A DNA stretch of 64,000 nt, taken from the NCBI GenBank assembly GCA_021775355.1, contig JAJFHZ010000013.1, positions 185,804-249,803 of the forward strand. Direction: 5' to 3'. The notes under the pieces are model-generated. The model made no database searches and had not been told where the DNA came from. It saw only the letters and a program-made list of their open reading frames with translations. Positions 36,926 to 46,340 of the stretch are shown here, one piece after another (position 1 is the stretch's first letter; every line of letters begins with the position of its first letter). The DNA comes from Amylibacter sp. (GTDB lineage Bacteria; Pseudomonadota; Alphaproteobacteria; Rhodobacterales; Rhodobacteraceae). The position numbers were made by a program, and so were the translations under genes.

Positions 36926-38179
36926 TTAGTCAGGGGCTTCATAATCCATATATTTGCGCTGTGTAATAATATGATCCGCCAAAAACTTGGCATCATGCCA
37001 AACACCCCAGATGAAAGGGGAACCGCGGCGTGACAGCCAAGGCAGCCCAAGAAAATACACCCCCGGCTCTGCCGAAACACCGCGTTGGTGCTTTGGTTTG
37101 CCATTCTCATCCAGTGCATCAACCTTTAGCCAGCTGTAATCAACGGCAAAACCTGTCGCCCAAATAACCGAGGTTATGCCCGCCTCTGCCATATCCAACG
37201 TACGAATAGGGTCGGATATACAAGGCGCGTCTGCGACGGTTGCACGGGCATCAGGCTCTTCTGGCAGATCAAGACCATTGCGGGCAATAAACCCGTCAGC
37301 GGCATCCAATACGGACAGGTAATTGGCATCCCCATCGGCAAGATTTTTCACAAGATCCGGCGCAAAACTGAGCACCCCGTCTTTGTATGTTTCCGTCCGG
37401 CCAACAAGCATCATTCCTTGGGCTGCAAGGCTGCGGAAATTAACTGTGTGGCCACCACGCGCACCACTGACCGAAATGGTGACATGTTCCTTACCAGCTT
37501 CAAGGCCCTGATCATCCCACTTGCCAAGAACCCCCAGCCACCAGACAAAATCGCGCCCGCGATAAGCCCGTGGCGGGCGATCATGTGGGCCAACCGAAAG
37601 GTAAACCCGTTTGCCCGCACGCATCAGCTCATCCGCGATTTGCACGCCCGAAGAGCCTGCACCAACGACCATCACTGCCCCTTCGGACAACTGGTCTGGG
37701 TTGCGGTATGCACTGGAATGGATTTGTACAACATCTGCATTTTCAGGAATAACCGTAGGAATAACAGGTTTTTGAAAAGGTCCGGTGGCAGCAACAATAT
37801 TGGTGGCCTCAATCACACCATCCGAAGTTTCGATCCGAAATCCGGGCCGGTTATTATTCCGCTGCACGCGTTTTACCTCGACCCCGGTGCGGATCGGGCT
37901 GTTATTTTGTTTAGCATAAGCAACAAGATAATCCGCGACATCCTCTTTCGGGACAAAGGCTTCGGGATCAAAATCGGAAAATTCCATGTTCGGAAACCGA
38001 TCATGCCAAGCCGGACCGTTGGCAACCAAAGAATCCCACCTTTCCGAACGCCAGCGTTCAGCAATACGGTCCCGTTCCAAAACCAGATGCGACACGCCGT
38101 AATTGGTAAGGTGTTCGCTCATTGCCACACCAGCCTGGCCAGCACCTACAACAAGCGTATCTACTTTCTCAATTGACAT
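36926..38179 (-). CDS. Flavin-dependent monooxygenase (CzcO/ArsO-like)
   Basis: 417 residues. FAD site VVGAGQAGVAMSEHL near the N-terminus, the RWDSLVANGPAWHDRFP segment, ATGPFQKP, a second dinucleotide (NADPH) site VVGAGSSGVQIADEL, and the C-terminal VIWATGFAVDYSWL. This set fits the flavoprotein monooxygenases annotated as CzcO or, near ars genes, ArsO. It converges on arsRDA. GGA 8 nt before ATG 38179 (MSIEKVD) supports this start over ATG 38200. Substrate unknown; a role in arsenic handling is only suggested by position. Confidence 0.88.
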   Translation of the reverse strand: MSIEKVDTLVVGAGQAGVAMSEHLTNYGVSHLVLERDRIAERWRSERWDSLVANGPAWHDRFPNMEFSDFDPEAFVPKEDVADYLVAYAKQNNSPIRTGVEVKRVQRNNNRPGFRIETSDGVIEATNIVAATGPFQKPVIPTVIPENADVVQIHSSAYRNPDQLSEGAVMVVGAGSSGVQIADELMRAGKRVYLSVGPHDRPPRAYRGRDFVWWLGVLGKWDDQGLEAGKEHVTISVSGARGGHTVNFRSLAAQGMMLVGRTETYKDGVLSFAPDLVKNLADGDANYLSVLDAADGFIARNGLDLPEEPDARATVADAPCISDPIRTLDMAEAGITSVIWATGFAVDYSWLKVDALDENGKPKHQRGVSAEPGVYFLGLPWLSRRGSPFIWGVWHDAKFLADHIITQRKYMDYEAPD

Positions 38180-38406
38180 TTCGGGGTCCTTTTCTTTCAT
38201 TCTAAAACTTCAGCAGACGTGACAGGTTAAGATGCGTCGGGGTTTACTATCAAGTAGCGTTTTTAACTGTCTTAATATTCGCATATAAACGCGTTTATTA
38301 AAAAGAAGTATTTTTAATTTTATAGCTTAGGATTTACCTAACCCACATTCCGGTCTATCTTTTCATGAACTGTAAGCTTTTGTTTTAAAATATTTTACTA
38401 AAACAT

Positions 38407-38445
38407 GAAAGGGCCGTGCTGCCAAACCTTTGCAGCTCGGCCCTT
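38407..38445 (-). terminator. Terminator of the polyamine/aminotransferase operon
   Basis: Read leftward, AAGGGCCGAGCTGC pairs with GCAGCACGGCCCTT around a 9-nt loop and is followed by TCATGTTTTAG. It lies 32 bp after the aminotransferase stop. Confidence 0.7.
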
Positions 38446-38476
38446 ATCTTTCAACTTTTTAAACACCTGAAGAAAC

Positions 38477-39844
38477 TTATAGTTCCGCAGTCACTGCCTT
38501 AATGCTTTCACGCAATATCACCTCGATCTGGGCAATCTGTTTTTCATCCATAATCAAGGTTGGAGACAGGATCAGGATGTTCCCCAATGGGCGCGCAATC
38601 AATCCGCGTTTCTGTGCTTCTTGTGCAACCCGAAGGCCCACGTTAATCTCATCGCTGTAAGCCTCTTTCGTGGCCTTGTCTTTGACAAATTCAATGCCCA
38701 TCATAAAATGGCTACCGCGCACTTCGCCCACGATATCAAGATCAGTCAAACCACGCAGAGCATTTTCAAATATTTTGCCTGTGGTGCGGACATTTTCCGG
38801 TATTTTATTGCTTTCCAGAACTTCTATATTGGCCAAAGCCGCTGCTGCTGCTGCGGGGTGACCGGAATAGGTCATGCCGTGATAGAACATCGCACCCGGT
38901 TCAGAGATAACATCATAAATCTCATCTGAAATAATCGTGGCTGACAGTGGTTGATAACCGGATGTCAGACCTTTGGCGGTAGTGATAATATCAGGCTCAA
39001 TGCCAAAAACATCTTTAGATGCAAACATATGGCCCAAGCGGCCAAAGGCAGTGACCACTTCATCGGATATATACTTGATATCATGATCTTGGGTGATTTG
39101 GCGCATCCGTTTGTGATAGCCATCAGGGGCCACCAGAATGCCACCTGCCCCCATAATCGGTTCGGCGATGAATGTGGCAATATTCTCGGCACCAATATTA
39201 TGGATTGCACCCAACATATCCTCTGCCAGCACATCGAGAAATTCAGCATCAGTCATTCCGTCCGCTTCACGATAAGCGTAAGGTGCGCGCAAGTGATGAA
39301 CAAGGTTTTCCGCAGCAGTATCCCAGCCTTCGCTATAGGCCGGAGTGGTCATCGCCATCGCAAGATGGGTAGAGCCGTGATAAGCACCGATGCGCGACAG
39401 GATTTTCTTTTTGTTCGGGCGACCAAGGCGGTTGTTATAATGATGCAACATACGGATGGCGGTGTCATTGGCGACAGAGCCGGAGTTGGCGAAATAAACC
39501 CGATTCAGATTACCCGGGGCCAATTGTGTAATCTTTTCAGCCAAACGCGCGGCTGCGGGGTGGGTGAAGTTGTAAAAGGTCGAATAATAATCAAGCGTTT
39601 TCAGTTGTTCCGTGATGGCAGCGATAATTTCCGTGTGCCCATGTCCCACATTCACACACCAAAGCCCGCCGATACCGTCGATCAGATCATTGCCTTCGCT
39701 ATCGGTCACATAAGCCCCTTTGGCCGCAACAATCGCAGTGCGTGAGGCCACTTGTTTCAGCCCGTCAAGATCGGCAAAGGACTGGATCAGATGTGCATCC
39801 TTGGTCAGGATGTCATCGGTGTTGAGTTTGGTGATCTTGTTCAT
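38477..39844 (-). CDS. Class III (omega-type) aminotransferase
   Basis: 455-residue PLP enzyme. Seen: DGIGGLWCVNVGHG, YFANSGSVANDTAIRM, GAYHGSTHLAMAMT, the metal/PLP Asp in YISDEVVTAFGR and the Schiff-base lysine in TTAKGLTSGYQP. Members close to this pattern are putrescine--pyruvate (SpuC) or taurine/beta-alanine--pyruvate aminotransferases. It is the last gene after a four-gene polyamine-type ABC transporter, separated from the binding-protein gene by 106 bp containing a hairpin, so transamination of an imported di- or polyamine to an aldehyde is the best guess. Downstream aldehyde dehydrogenase is not in this operon. Confidence 0.9.
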   Translation of the reverse strand: MNKITKLNTDDILTKDAHLIQSFADLDGLKQVASRTAIVAAKGAYVTDSEGNDLIDGIGGLWCVNVGHGHTEIIAAITEQLKTLDYYSTFYNFTHPAAARLAEKITQLAPGNLNRVYFANSGSVANDTAIRMLHHYNNRLGRPNKKKILSRIGAYHGSTHLAMAMTTPAYSEGWDTAAENLVHHLRAPYAYREADGMTDAEFLDVLAEDMLGAIHNIGAENIATFIAEPIMGAGGILVAPDGYHKRMRQITQDHDIKYISDEVVTAFGRLGHMFASKDVFGIEPDIITTAKGLTSGYQPLSATIISDEIYDVISEPGAMFYHGMTYSGHPAAAAAALANIEVLESNKIPENVRTTGKIFENALRGLTDLDIVGEVRGSHFMMGIEFVKDKATKEAYSDEINVGLRVAQEAQKRGLIARPLGNILILSPTLIMDEKQIAQIEVILRESIKAVTAEL

Positions 39845-39917
39845 GTTTTCCTTTTAACCTCGTAGTTCAAGCTACCGCTGCCCGATACGGGTGCGAAAAT
39901 GGTGTGTTATGTCATAC

Positions 39918-39942
39918 GCGCCCCGCATTGCCTGCGGGGCGC
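39918..39942 (-). promoter_or_regulatory. Intercistronic GC hairpin after potF
   Basis: GCGCCCCGCA (39918-39927) pairs perfectly with TGCGGGGCGC (39933-39942), 5-nt loop, 8 nt after the potF stop. No T-run follows in the direction of transcription. Same placement as the hairpins after dctP and tctC. Confidence 0.7.
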
Positions 39943-39950
39943 TTGGGTTA

Positions 39951-40985
39951 TTATTTTTTCAGGTTTGTCCAAATCGTGTCATAGACTTTTTGTACATCTT
40001 GCGAACAAGCCGCCACAAATGAACCAACAGGGGATGCTGGTGGATTAGACTCAGGCGAATTTTTCACGTCATCACTTAAAAACGGCTCGGTCCCCGTGAC
40101 ACCTGCCGTGTATTGTGCGTAGTTAGTCACAGCGGCTGCATTTTCCGGTTCAAGCAAAAAGTTCATGAACTTCAGTGCATTATCGCGGTTTGGCGCGTCT
40201 TTCAAAAGAACCATGTTGTCCATCCAAACCACATAACCCTGTTTCGGGAACGCATATTCGATATTAGCACCTTCACTGCGTGCCTTGGCGGAAAAGCCGC
40301 TCCAGATCATGCCGACTGCGGCATCACCTGATACCAAAACATCCTTCGCAACATCAGATCCGAATGAGGCCCAATGCGGTTTGGCTTCCTGCACCAATGC
40401 ATTCAGGGCTTTGAGTTGCCCGCGATCAGCCGTGCATTGCGGGATACCCAGATGCAGTGATGCAAGGGCCAGTAATTCGCCTTGGCTGTCCAGCACATTA
40501 ATCTTGCCGCGCAACTCTTCAGGTGGGTTGAATAGAATGTCGGTGGTGTTGATGTCACCTTTGTAAGCGTCACGGTTCACAGAAAAGCTGGTTGTGCCCC
40601 ATTGATATGGGATCGAACTGTGGCGGCCCTTGTCGAAACTAACATCAACCCATTGCGGCATGATGTTGCCAAAGTTGCTTAACTCTGATGGTTCAAACGT
40701 GTCGAGCATACCTTCGCTTGCCATGATCTCAACCATATAGTCGCCGGGAACGGATACGTCGTAGCTACCCAATTTACCGGCTTTAAGCGATGCCAGCATA
40801 GATTCGTTTGAATCAAACGTGTCCATAGTCACTTCGACATTATATTCGGCCGCAAATTTATCCAACAATTCCTGTGGGATATATTCGAACCAATGATAGA
40901 CCGACAGTTTACCTTCGGCCTGTGCCGCATTGGTAACCAGTGTCATGGCCAACGCGGATACGCTTATTTTCAGAAATGTATTCAT
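39951..40985 (-). CDS. potF: Polyamine ABC transporter substrate-binding protein
   Basis: 344 residues, periplasmic. Signal peptide NTFLKISVSALAMTLVTNAAQA, then KLSVYHWFEYIPQELLDKF, TFDSNESMLASLKAG and YDVSVPGDYMVE, the PotD/PotF signature region; WMDNMVLLKDAPN and the C-terminal QDVQKVYDTIWTNLKK also fit. GGAGG precedes ATG 40985; the frame open further upstream is not translated sense. Ligand is putrescine, spermidine or a similar amine by family; exact ligand not decidable. Confidence 0.94.
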   Translation of the reverse strand: MNTFLKISVSALAMTLVTNAAQAEGKLSVYHWFEYIPQELLDKFAAEYNVEVTMDTFDSNESMLASLKAGKLGSYDVSVPGDYMVEIMASEGMLDTFEPSELSNFGNIMPQWVDVSFDKGRHSSIPYQWGTTSFSVNRDAYKGDINTTDILFNPPEELRGKINVLDSQGELLALASLHLGIPQCTADRGQLKALNALVQEAKPHWASFGSDVAKDVLVSGDAAVGMIWSGFSAKARSEGANIEYAFPKQGYVVWMDNMVLLKDAPNRDNALKFMNFLLEPENAAAVTNYAQYTAGVTGTEPFLSDDVKNSPESNPPASPVGSFVAACSQDVQKVYDTIWTNLKK

Positions 40986-41010
40986 ATTTTTTCCTCCGTT
41001 GTTGTGGTTA

Positions 41011-41820
41011 TTATTTCTTGTTCTGTCCCATCCGTCCGACCAGATAAGACAGGGTGACAAAGACCACGGATACCAGCAGTAGCAGGGTGGAAATTGCCAT
41101 AATATTGGGTTTGATACCTTGTTTGACCGCGCCGAAAATTGCCGTTGGCAGGGTTTCAATACCGGCACCTTTGACAAAATTGGTGATGATGAAATCATCA
41201 AGCGAGATGATGAAAGCCAGCAAAAAACCCGATATGATACCCGGTGTCATTAATGGCAGCAGGATCAAACGAAACGCGTCTAAGCGGCTGGCATAAAGAT
41301 CAAGTGCGGCCTGTTCATAAACCTCCTCAATGCTTTGCATGCGCGCGGCAATCGGCAGGTAGGCAAACGGGATGCAAAACACGATATGGGCTAAAAGGAT
41401 AGTCAGATAACCAGTGGTGAAACCGATCATTGAAAAGAAGATCAACAAGGCCACGGCGGTGACGATTTCGGGCACCATCAGGGGCAGATTGATCAGTGCA
41501 AAACCAATGGATTTGCCGCGAAACTTACCTGCACGCAACATCGCGGTTGCGGCCATTGTGGCGATAGAGGTGGATGTGATCGCTGCAGCCACCGCAATTA
41601 AAAGCGAGTTCATAGCGGCAGTTTTGAATTTCTCAGACTCGACACCCCAGAACACGTCTACATACCAGCGCAGCGATAAACCACCCCAGTTAGTGATCGA
41701 ATTACTGTCATTGAAAGAATAGATCATTACGATGATCAGTGGTGCATAGAGTAAGAACAGGCACAGATATGTTACTGGCAAAAAGCCGGGAAAGCGGCGG
41801 ATATCTAGTTTCTTAGCCAT
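41011..41820 (-). CDS. potI: Polyamine ABC transporter permease PotI/PotC
   Basis: 269 residues, about six spans, with the permease EAA-type loop [21 protein letters not shown] contacting the ATPase. [21 protein letters not shown] is typical of PotC/PotI. Its ATG overlaps the potH stop by one base (TAATG). Followed by potF after 25 bp. Confidence 0.93.
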   Translation of the reverse strand: MAKKLDIRRFPGFLPVTYLCLFLLYAPLIIVMIYSFNDSNSITNWGGLSLRWYVDVFWGVESEKFKTAAMNSLLIAVAAAITSTSIATMAATAMLRAGKFRGKSIGFALINLPLMVPEIVTAVALLIFFSMIGFTTGYLTILLAHIVFCIPFAYLPIAARMQSIEEVYEQAALDLYASRLDAFRLILLPLMTPGIISGFLLAFIISLDDFIITNFVKGAGIETLPTAIFGAVKQGIKPNIMAISTLLLLVSVVFVTLSYLVGRMGQNKK

Positions 41821-42743
41821 TATCTTTCCCCCGATTTTGATTGTTGGCGGGCATAATATGTCAGTACGATCAGAACCATCGACAGAAGGATCATAGAAAC
41901 CGCAGCACCGAACGGCCAGTTGCCCGCATTGCCTTTGAATTGTTCTTCAATCAGGGAACCGATCATAAAGGTCTTGGCACCACCCAGCAGATCAGGGGCC
42001 AAAAATGCACCAAGGCTGGGAACGAAAACCAGTATGCAGCCTGCGATAATGCCGGGCTTTACTGTCGGCAGAATGATCTGGCGCAGCGTTGTTATGCGTG
42101 ACGCGTAAAGATCGGCGGCAGCCTCGGACAAAGCGAAATTGTAACGTTCCACACTGGCGTAAATTGGTAGAACCATGAATGGCAGATAGGAATAGAACAG
42201 GCCCAATTGCACCGCAAAGTTGGTGTTTATAATATGAATCGGGTCAGAAATAATGCCGGTAGAGATCAGAAATTCGTTTAAAGGGCCTGTGTCGCGGATC
42301 AAAAATTTCATTGAAATGGTGCGGATCAACAGGTTTACCCAATAAGGGATTGTTATTAGAAACAACCAGATAGAACGGCTATTGCCAGTACGTGTAGCAA
42401 TAAACCAAGCAGTCGGGAAGCCTATGAGTAGGCAAAAGAATGTAGCGACACCGGCTTGCCAGATCGAGCGCCAGAATATTTTGATATAAGTCCATTCTAT
42501 TCTAGCCGGATCATCACCAAACAAGCCGCGATCAAAGAAAAACTGGTCATAGGCAGCAAGGGAAAATTCCCAGATGATGCCGCCGCGAAATTCTTTGGTT
42601 AGGAAAGAATAGATCAGCATCATGCCAACCGGCAGCACCAGAAAAAACCCGATGACTAACCAAGACGGTAGCATTAACAGGTTGCCCAGCCCCGCGTAGG
42701 TGCTGTTGTTTGATGCTTTCGATGTGGTTAATGCGCCTGCCAT
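41820..42743 (-). CDS. potH: Polyamine ABC transporter permease PotH/PotB
   Basis: 307 residues with about six spans; [22 protein letters not shown], the [12 protein letters not shown] segment and the EAA loop [20 protein letters not shown] identify the PotB/PotH family. It overlaps potG by one base (TGATG) and potI by one base, a tightly coupled operon. Confidence 0.93.
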   Translation of the reverse strand: MAGALTTSKASNNSTYAGLGNLLMLPSWLVIGFFLVLPVGMMLIYSFLTKEFRGGIIWEFSLAAYDQFFFDRGLFGDDPARIEWTYIKIFWRSIWQAGVATFFCLLIGFPTAWFIATRTGNSRSIWLFLITIPYWVNLLIRTISMKFLIRDTGPLNEFLISTGIISDPIHIINTNFAVQLGLFYSYLPFMVLPIYASVERYNFALSEAAADLYASRITTLRQIILPTVKPGIIAGCILVFVPSLGAFLAPDLLGGAKTFMIGSLIEEQFKGNAGNWPFGAAVSMILLSMVLIVLTYYARQQSKSGER

Positions 42744-43810
42744 CAGTCCACCAACAGGCGCGCGGCACCTGCCTCAAAATTCAGGCCCACGGTCTCACCA
42801 ATGGATGGAATATGGGTGGTTTCAGAGTTCTGCACCCTGACAGTCACCACTTCTTGGTCATCCAGTGTGACCTCAACATGCATATCAGTACCCAGATATA
42901 TCTGGCGCGAGGCTTTGCCCTGCAATAGACTTTTGGCGGGTTTTGTCATCGCAACTCTTTCCGGACGTACCGAAAGGTGCCCCGCGCCTTTTTGCGCCCC
43001 GTCCGCAGCGGGACAGGTAAACGTAGCCCCGCTGGGCAAGGTGCAGGTTGCGTTTCCATTGCTGATATCAGTGACGGTAACGTCGATCAGGTTGGTTTCG
43101 CCGATAAAGTCGGCCACAAATTTGTTGCTTGGTGCTTCATAAATCTCACGCGCAGATCCGACCTGTTGCAACCGCCCGTCCGCAATCACTGCGATGCGGT
43201 CGGACATGGTTAACGCTTCTTCCTGATCATGGGTTACAAAAATAAATGTGATACCCGTTTCATGCTGGATTTGCTGCAATTCCAAACGCACCGCTTGGCG
43301 CAATTTCAGATCAAGTGCTGACAATGGCTCATCCAACAACAACACTTTGGGATTTGGGGCCAAGGCACGGGCCAAGGCCACGCGTTGTTGCTGCCCGCCT
43401 GAAAGCTGTGAGGGTAGACGGTCGGCAAACTGGGTCAGTTGCACCAGTTCCAACACCTCGCCGACACGGGCACTTGCAGTTGCCTCATCTTGGCCAAGGC
43501 GCAGCAGGCCGAATTTGACGTTATCGGTGACATTCATATGCGGAAACAAGGCATATTGCTGGAAAACTGTATTTACTGGGCGTTTATTGGGCGGTAAATC
43601 AGCGATGTTGTCGCCATAAAGCCTGATCGCACCTTTGGTAATATCCTCAAAACCTGCAATTGTACGCAACAAGGTTGTTTTCCCACAGCCCGAAGGGCCA
43701 AGTAGTGTAAAAAATTCGTTATCCTGAATGGCTAAAGATACATCCTTAAGTGCTGTAAATGATCCATACATCTTAGTGACGTTCGATATATCAACGGCAA
43801 CATCAGTCAT
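42743..43810 (-). CDS. potG: Polyamine ABC transporter ATP-binding protein
   Basis: 355 residues. Walker [11 protein letters not shown]-loop [10 protein letters not shown], signature [15 protein letters not shown], Walker [13 protein letters not shown], switch His in VTHDQEEA, and a C-terminal TOBE domain ([10 protein letters not shown]). First gene of the leftward transporter operon. Start: GGAGG lies 10 nt before ATG 43810 (MTDVAVD) and 4 nt before ATG 43816; either is possible. A GGGGTATATACCCC palindrome 75 bp upstream separates it from the divergent LuxR gene. Confidence 0.95.
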   Translation of the reverse strand: MTDVAVDISNVTKMYGSFTALKDVSLAIQDNEFFTLLGPSGCGKTTLLRTIAGFEDITKGAIRLYGDNIADLPPNKRPVNTVFQQYALFPHMNVTDNVKFGLLRLGQDEATASARVGEVLELVQLTQFADRLPSQLSGGQQQRVALARALAPNPKVLLLDEPLSALDLKLRQAVRLELQQIQHETGITFIFVTHDQEEALTMSDRIAVIADGRLQQVGSAREIYEAPSNKFVADFIGETNLIDVTVTDISNGNATCTLPSGATFTCPAADGAQKGAGHLSVRPERVAMTKPAKSLLQGKASRQIYLGTDMHVEVTLDDQEVVTVRVQNSETTHIPSIGETVGLNFEAGAARLLVD

Positions 43811-43884
43811 GTGCATTATTCCTCCCCAGGAACTGATCAAGTACCCCTTGAACAGCTTCATATATCGTACTAACATCGGATTAA

Positions 43885-43898
43885 GGGGTATATACCCC
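43885..43898. promoter_or_regulatory. Perfect palindrome, candidate LuxR-family operator
   Basis: GGGGTATATACCCC, a perfect 14-bp palindrome, sits 12 bp before the LuxR start and about 75 bp before the divergent potG. It is the best candidate for the regulator's site and could serve both genes. Confidence 0.6.
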
Positions 43899-43910
43899 CA
43901 AAGAGGTATC

Positions 43911-44714
43911 ATGCAAATTTCCAAAGATACAAAAGAAGCTATGCTGGCAACGGCAATCACAAGCCTTAATACCAGTAATTTTCCAGACCGGCTAAACGCT
44001 TGGCTACAAAACTGTTTGACTTACGACAACATTACCATTCTGGCCTATTTTCAGAACCAACCCCCTGTCTCTATGATGTTCAAAAGCTATCAACCTAAAG
44101 TCCATGAGAACATGAGCCGGGTTTATCTGGCCGGGGCATATCTATTGGATCCGTTTTATGATCTGCACATTAATAACACACCTGCCGGGGTTTACCGGCT
44201 TAGCGATATAGCACCTGACAACTTTCGTAGAAACCAATATTTTCTCGAATATTATGGAAACACAACAATGGTGGATGAGTTTGCATTTATCTCTAACCCT
44301 TCACCTGGCATTTCGCTGCATGTCTGCCTTGGGCGTGACAGCAATTCCAACAAACGTTTCACAACGCGCGAACTGGCTAATGCACACCAGATTGCACCAC
44401 TGGTTACTGCGTTAACCTGTGCTCACTGGAAAGATCTGATGGCTGAGGATGAAATGGCTGAAGGCGAATTTGTTGCCAGTCTGATCAGGGCCACCAATCA
44501 TGCACATGGGATTTCTCTTAGCCCAAGGCAAGCAGAGGTCGCCATGCTTGTCCTACGCGGCCACTCTTCAGTTTCAATCGGGTTGAGATTGGGGATCAGT
44601 TATCAAACGGTTAAAGTATTTCGCAAACAATTGTATCGAAAGTGCAATATTTCATCACAAGCAGAGTTGTTTAACCTCATGCTTCCAATACTTGGATCAC
44701 TGTCAACAAACTGA
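43911..44714 (+). CDS. LuxR-family transcriptional regulator
   Basis: 267 residues. The C-terminal 60 residues are a LuxR/GerE helix-turn-helix: [20 protein letters not shown], then [23 protein letters not shown]. The N-terminal about 190 residues ([38 protein letters not shown]) resemble a GAF-like sensor; it does not match the acyl-homoserine-lactone domain I know. AGAGG 5 nt before ATG 43911 fixes the start. Divergent from the polyamine operon, it is its probable regulator. Confidence 0.85.
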   Translation: MQISKDTKEAMLATAITSLNTSNFPDRLNAWLQNCLTYDNITILAYFQNQPPVSMMFKSYQPKVHENMSRVYLAGAYLLDPFYDLHINNTPAGVYRLSDIAPDNFRRNQYFLEYYGNTTMVDEFAFISNPSPGISLHVCLGRDSNSNKRFTTRELANAHQIAPLVTALTCAHWKDLMAEDEMAEGEFVASLIRATNHAHGISLSPRQAEVAMLVLRGHSSVSIGLRLGISYQTVKVFRKQLYRKCNISSQAELFNLMLPILGSLSTN

Positions 44715-45033
44715 AAGTAGGCCCCACACAGCTTGGCTGAATTCAGAATATATTCTCGTGATCCGGTACTTATGGTGCTAAACACGCCTCCAAAAGGTCA
44801 TGTGAGCCTTATCTGTTCTGAGTAGTACACGATATACGCGCGCCGTCGTCGCGCCTCTTCCTGTGTCCCTCTCCAATATACCCTGCATTGCTCACTTTAT
44901 GGACATTGATGGATAAAGCTACCTTCTACTATGGGATTAACCGCTATGTGGGCGAAGCGGACAATTGCTCTCTATTTTTCAAATCAACCTGAACAATCCC
45001 ATATATGTTCACGTCAGATAATGAATTTGCTGC
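44715..45033. other. Intergenic region
   Basis: About 320 bp between convergent genes. Only a weak fragment related to the interspersed repeat (AAGCGGACAATTGC near 44954) is seen. Confidence 0.4.
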
Positions 45034-45876
45034 TTATTGTTTTAAGAGTGAATAAATGTAGTCCGGGACATGTCTTGCATCCACCTTGGCTTCACGAACC
45101 AACCAATCAAAATGCTCTGTTAGCGATCGAACGCGCTCGGCTTCTCGAAACGCCAAATAGCACTGCCCGACATATACGACAGCAAGTTCTGGACCGAAAA
45201 TAGTGACCGGCGCACTGAATACCTTATGTGCATCAAATAAAAACAGGCGCAATCTGGGAAACATTTGACGACATGTGTCTGCGATATACTGCAACTGCTC
45301 AAATCGAATTTTCGGCTCAAGCCCCTCATAATACGCGGTTCCCTCCGCACACGCCTGAAGTTCATGGATAGGCAACGAAATTTCGTAATCAGAAACACCT
45401 GACTGTAACCAATCCAATTGGCTGCGCATGGCGTCGATTGCCGACACAACAGGTCGATCGAGAAACGATGAGTATTCCCAATCTAAAACCCTTTCTGTCT
45501 TTAAAATATCAGGTAATGTTGCCGGCACGTGACGCACCTTATAACCCGCTGCCTCTTTGTGCCAATTGAGCAGTTGTTCATCTGCCGAGCTGCGCTCTGC
45601 TGGGCTTAGAGCCATAGCTGCTGCAATGATGTCGCCCGGTCGCTCAGGTCGGTTCGTAAGTCCAAGAAGCCAATCCGCGCTAACACCAAGTGCAAACGCC
45701 AGATCAGCAACAAGCTGACCATTTGGCAAACGCGGCATAGCGATATTGAGAAGTTGACCGATGGTAGAGCGGTCAACGCCTGTGGACCTAGCGAGTTCGC
45801 TGCGTGATACTTTTCCCTGTTCCATCACTTCAAGTAGGCGTTTCTTGAATATATCGGATCGATCTCGCTTATCCAT
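45034..45876 (-). CDS. XRE-family regulator with large C-terminal domain
   Basis: 280 residues. N-terminal XRE helix-turn-helix (VSRSELARSTGVDRSTIGQLL, FALGVSADWLLGL). The C-terminal about 190 residues (VVSAIDAMRSQLDWLQSGVSDYEISLP and FPRLRLFLFDAHKVFSAPVTIFG, VYVGQCYLAFRE) form an uncharacterised domain, possibly ligand-sensing. ATG 45876 (MDKRDRSD) has a weak GGTG site; ATG 45888 is also possible. It is divergent from the DUF2061 gene, with about 125 bp between them. Confidence 0.85.
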   Translation of the reverse strand: MDKRDRSDIFKKRLLEVMEQGKVSRSELARSTGVDRSTIGQLLNIAMPRLPNGQLVADLAFALGVSADWLLGLTNRPERPGDIIAAAMALSPAERSSADEQLLNWHKEAAGYKVRHVPATLPDILKTERVLDWEYSSFLDRPVVSAIDAMRSQLDWLQSGVSDYEISLPIHELQACAEGTAYYEGLEPKIRFEQLQYIADTCRQMFPRLRLFLFDAHKVFSAPVTIFGPELAVVYVGQCYLAFREAERVRSLTEHFDWLVREAKVDARHVPDYIYSLLKQ

Positions 45877-46001
45877 ATTAATCACCATTATAGATTTTTA
45901 TCACCAATAGGGATTTATTGCAGCGTAAAAACAAAATGTCCAGCCCGTTAACTTTAGGATAGCAGGAAGGAATAGAAACTAACAAAGAATTGGAAACCCA
46001 G

Positions 46002-46235
46002 ATGGACACAACCAAAAGACTCATAACAAAATCCATAACCTGGCAACTTGCCGGATTGATTTCCATGACCGTTATTGGTTTTCTGTTTACGAGTTCATTC
46101 ACGGCAGGCGGAGGCATCGCTATTGCCGGTTCAATTGTTGGATTTCTAAGCTACTTCTTCCACGAGATCGTGTGGTCTAAGATACAATGGGGTCGCAGCG
46201 ATACTGAACGACTTCATAGCCCGTTGAATTTTTAG
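46002..46235 (+). CDS. DUF2061 small membrane protein
   Basis: 77 residues matching the DUF2061 pattern: KRLITKSITWQLAGLISMTV, IGFLFTS, then GGGIAIAGSIVGFLSYFFHE and VWSKIQWGR. Two membrane spans. Function unknown for the family; related domains occur near sulfate-assimilation genes. ATG 46002 is preferred over an in-frame TTG at 45990. The sulfonate-type operon lies next, in the opposite direction. Confidence 0.85.
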   Translation: MDTTKRLITKSITWQLAGLISMTVIGFLFTSSFTAGGGIAIAGSIVGFLSYFFHEIVWSKIQWGRSDTERLHSPLNF

Positions 46236-46275
46236 CATTTTAATTAGTGCTGGAAATATATGGTGACACGTAAAA

Positions 46276-46309
46276 GCCAAGTTGCCATCATAAAAGGTGA
46301 CAACTTGGC
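46276..46309 (-). terminator. Terminator of the sulfoacetate-type operon
   Basis: Read leftward, GCCAAGTTG pairs with CAACTTGGC (nine pairs plus two more inside) and is followed by TTTTACG. It is 31 bp after the ligase stop. Confidence 0.7.
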
Positions 46310-46340
46310 GGAGTTCCCGAATTAATGCAACAGTCTCCCT

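Noticed and set aside
37418..38176. 252-codon plus-strand frame
   Set aside because: Antisense to the flavin monooxygenase, whose motifs are clear.
38951..39745. 264-codon plus-strand frame
   Set aside because: Antisense to the class III aminotransferase; composition is that of a shadow frame.
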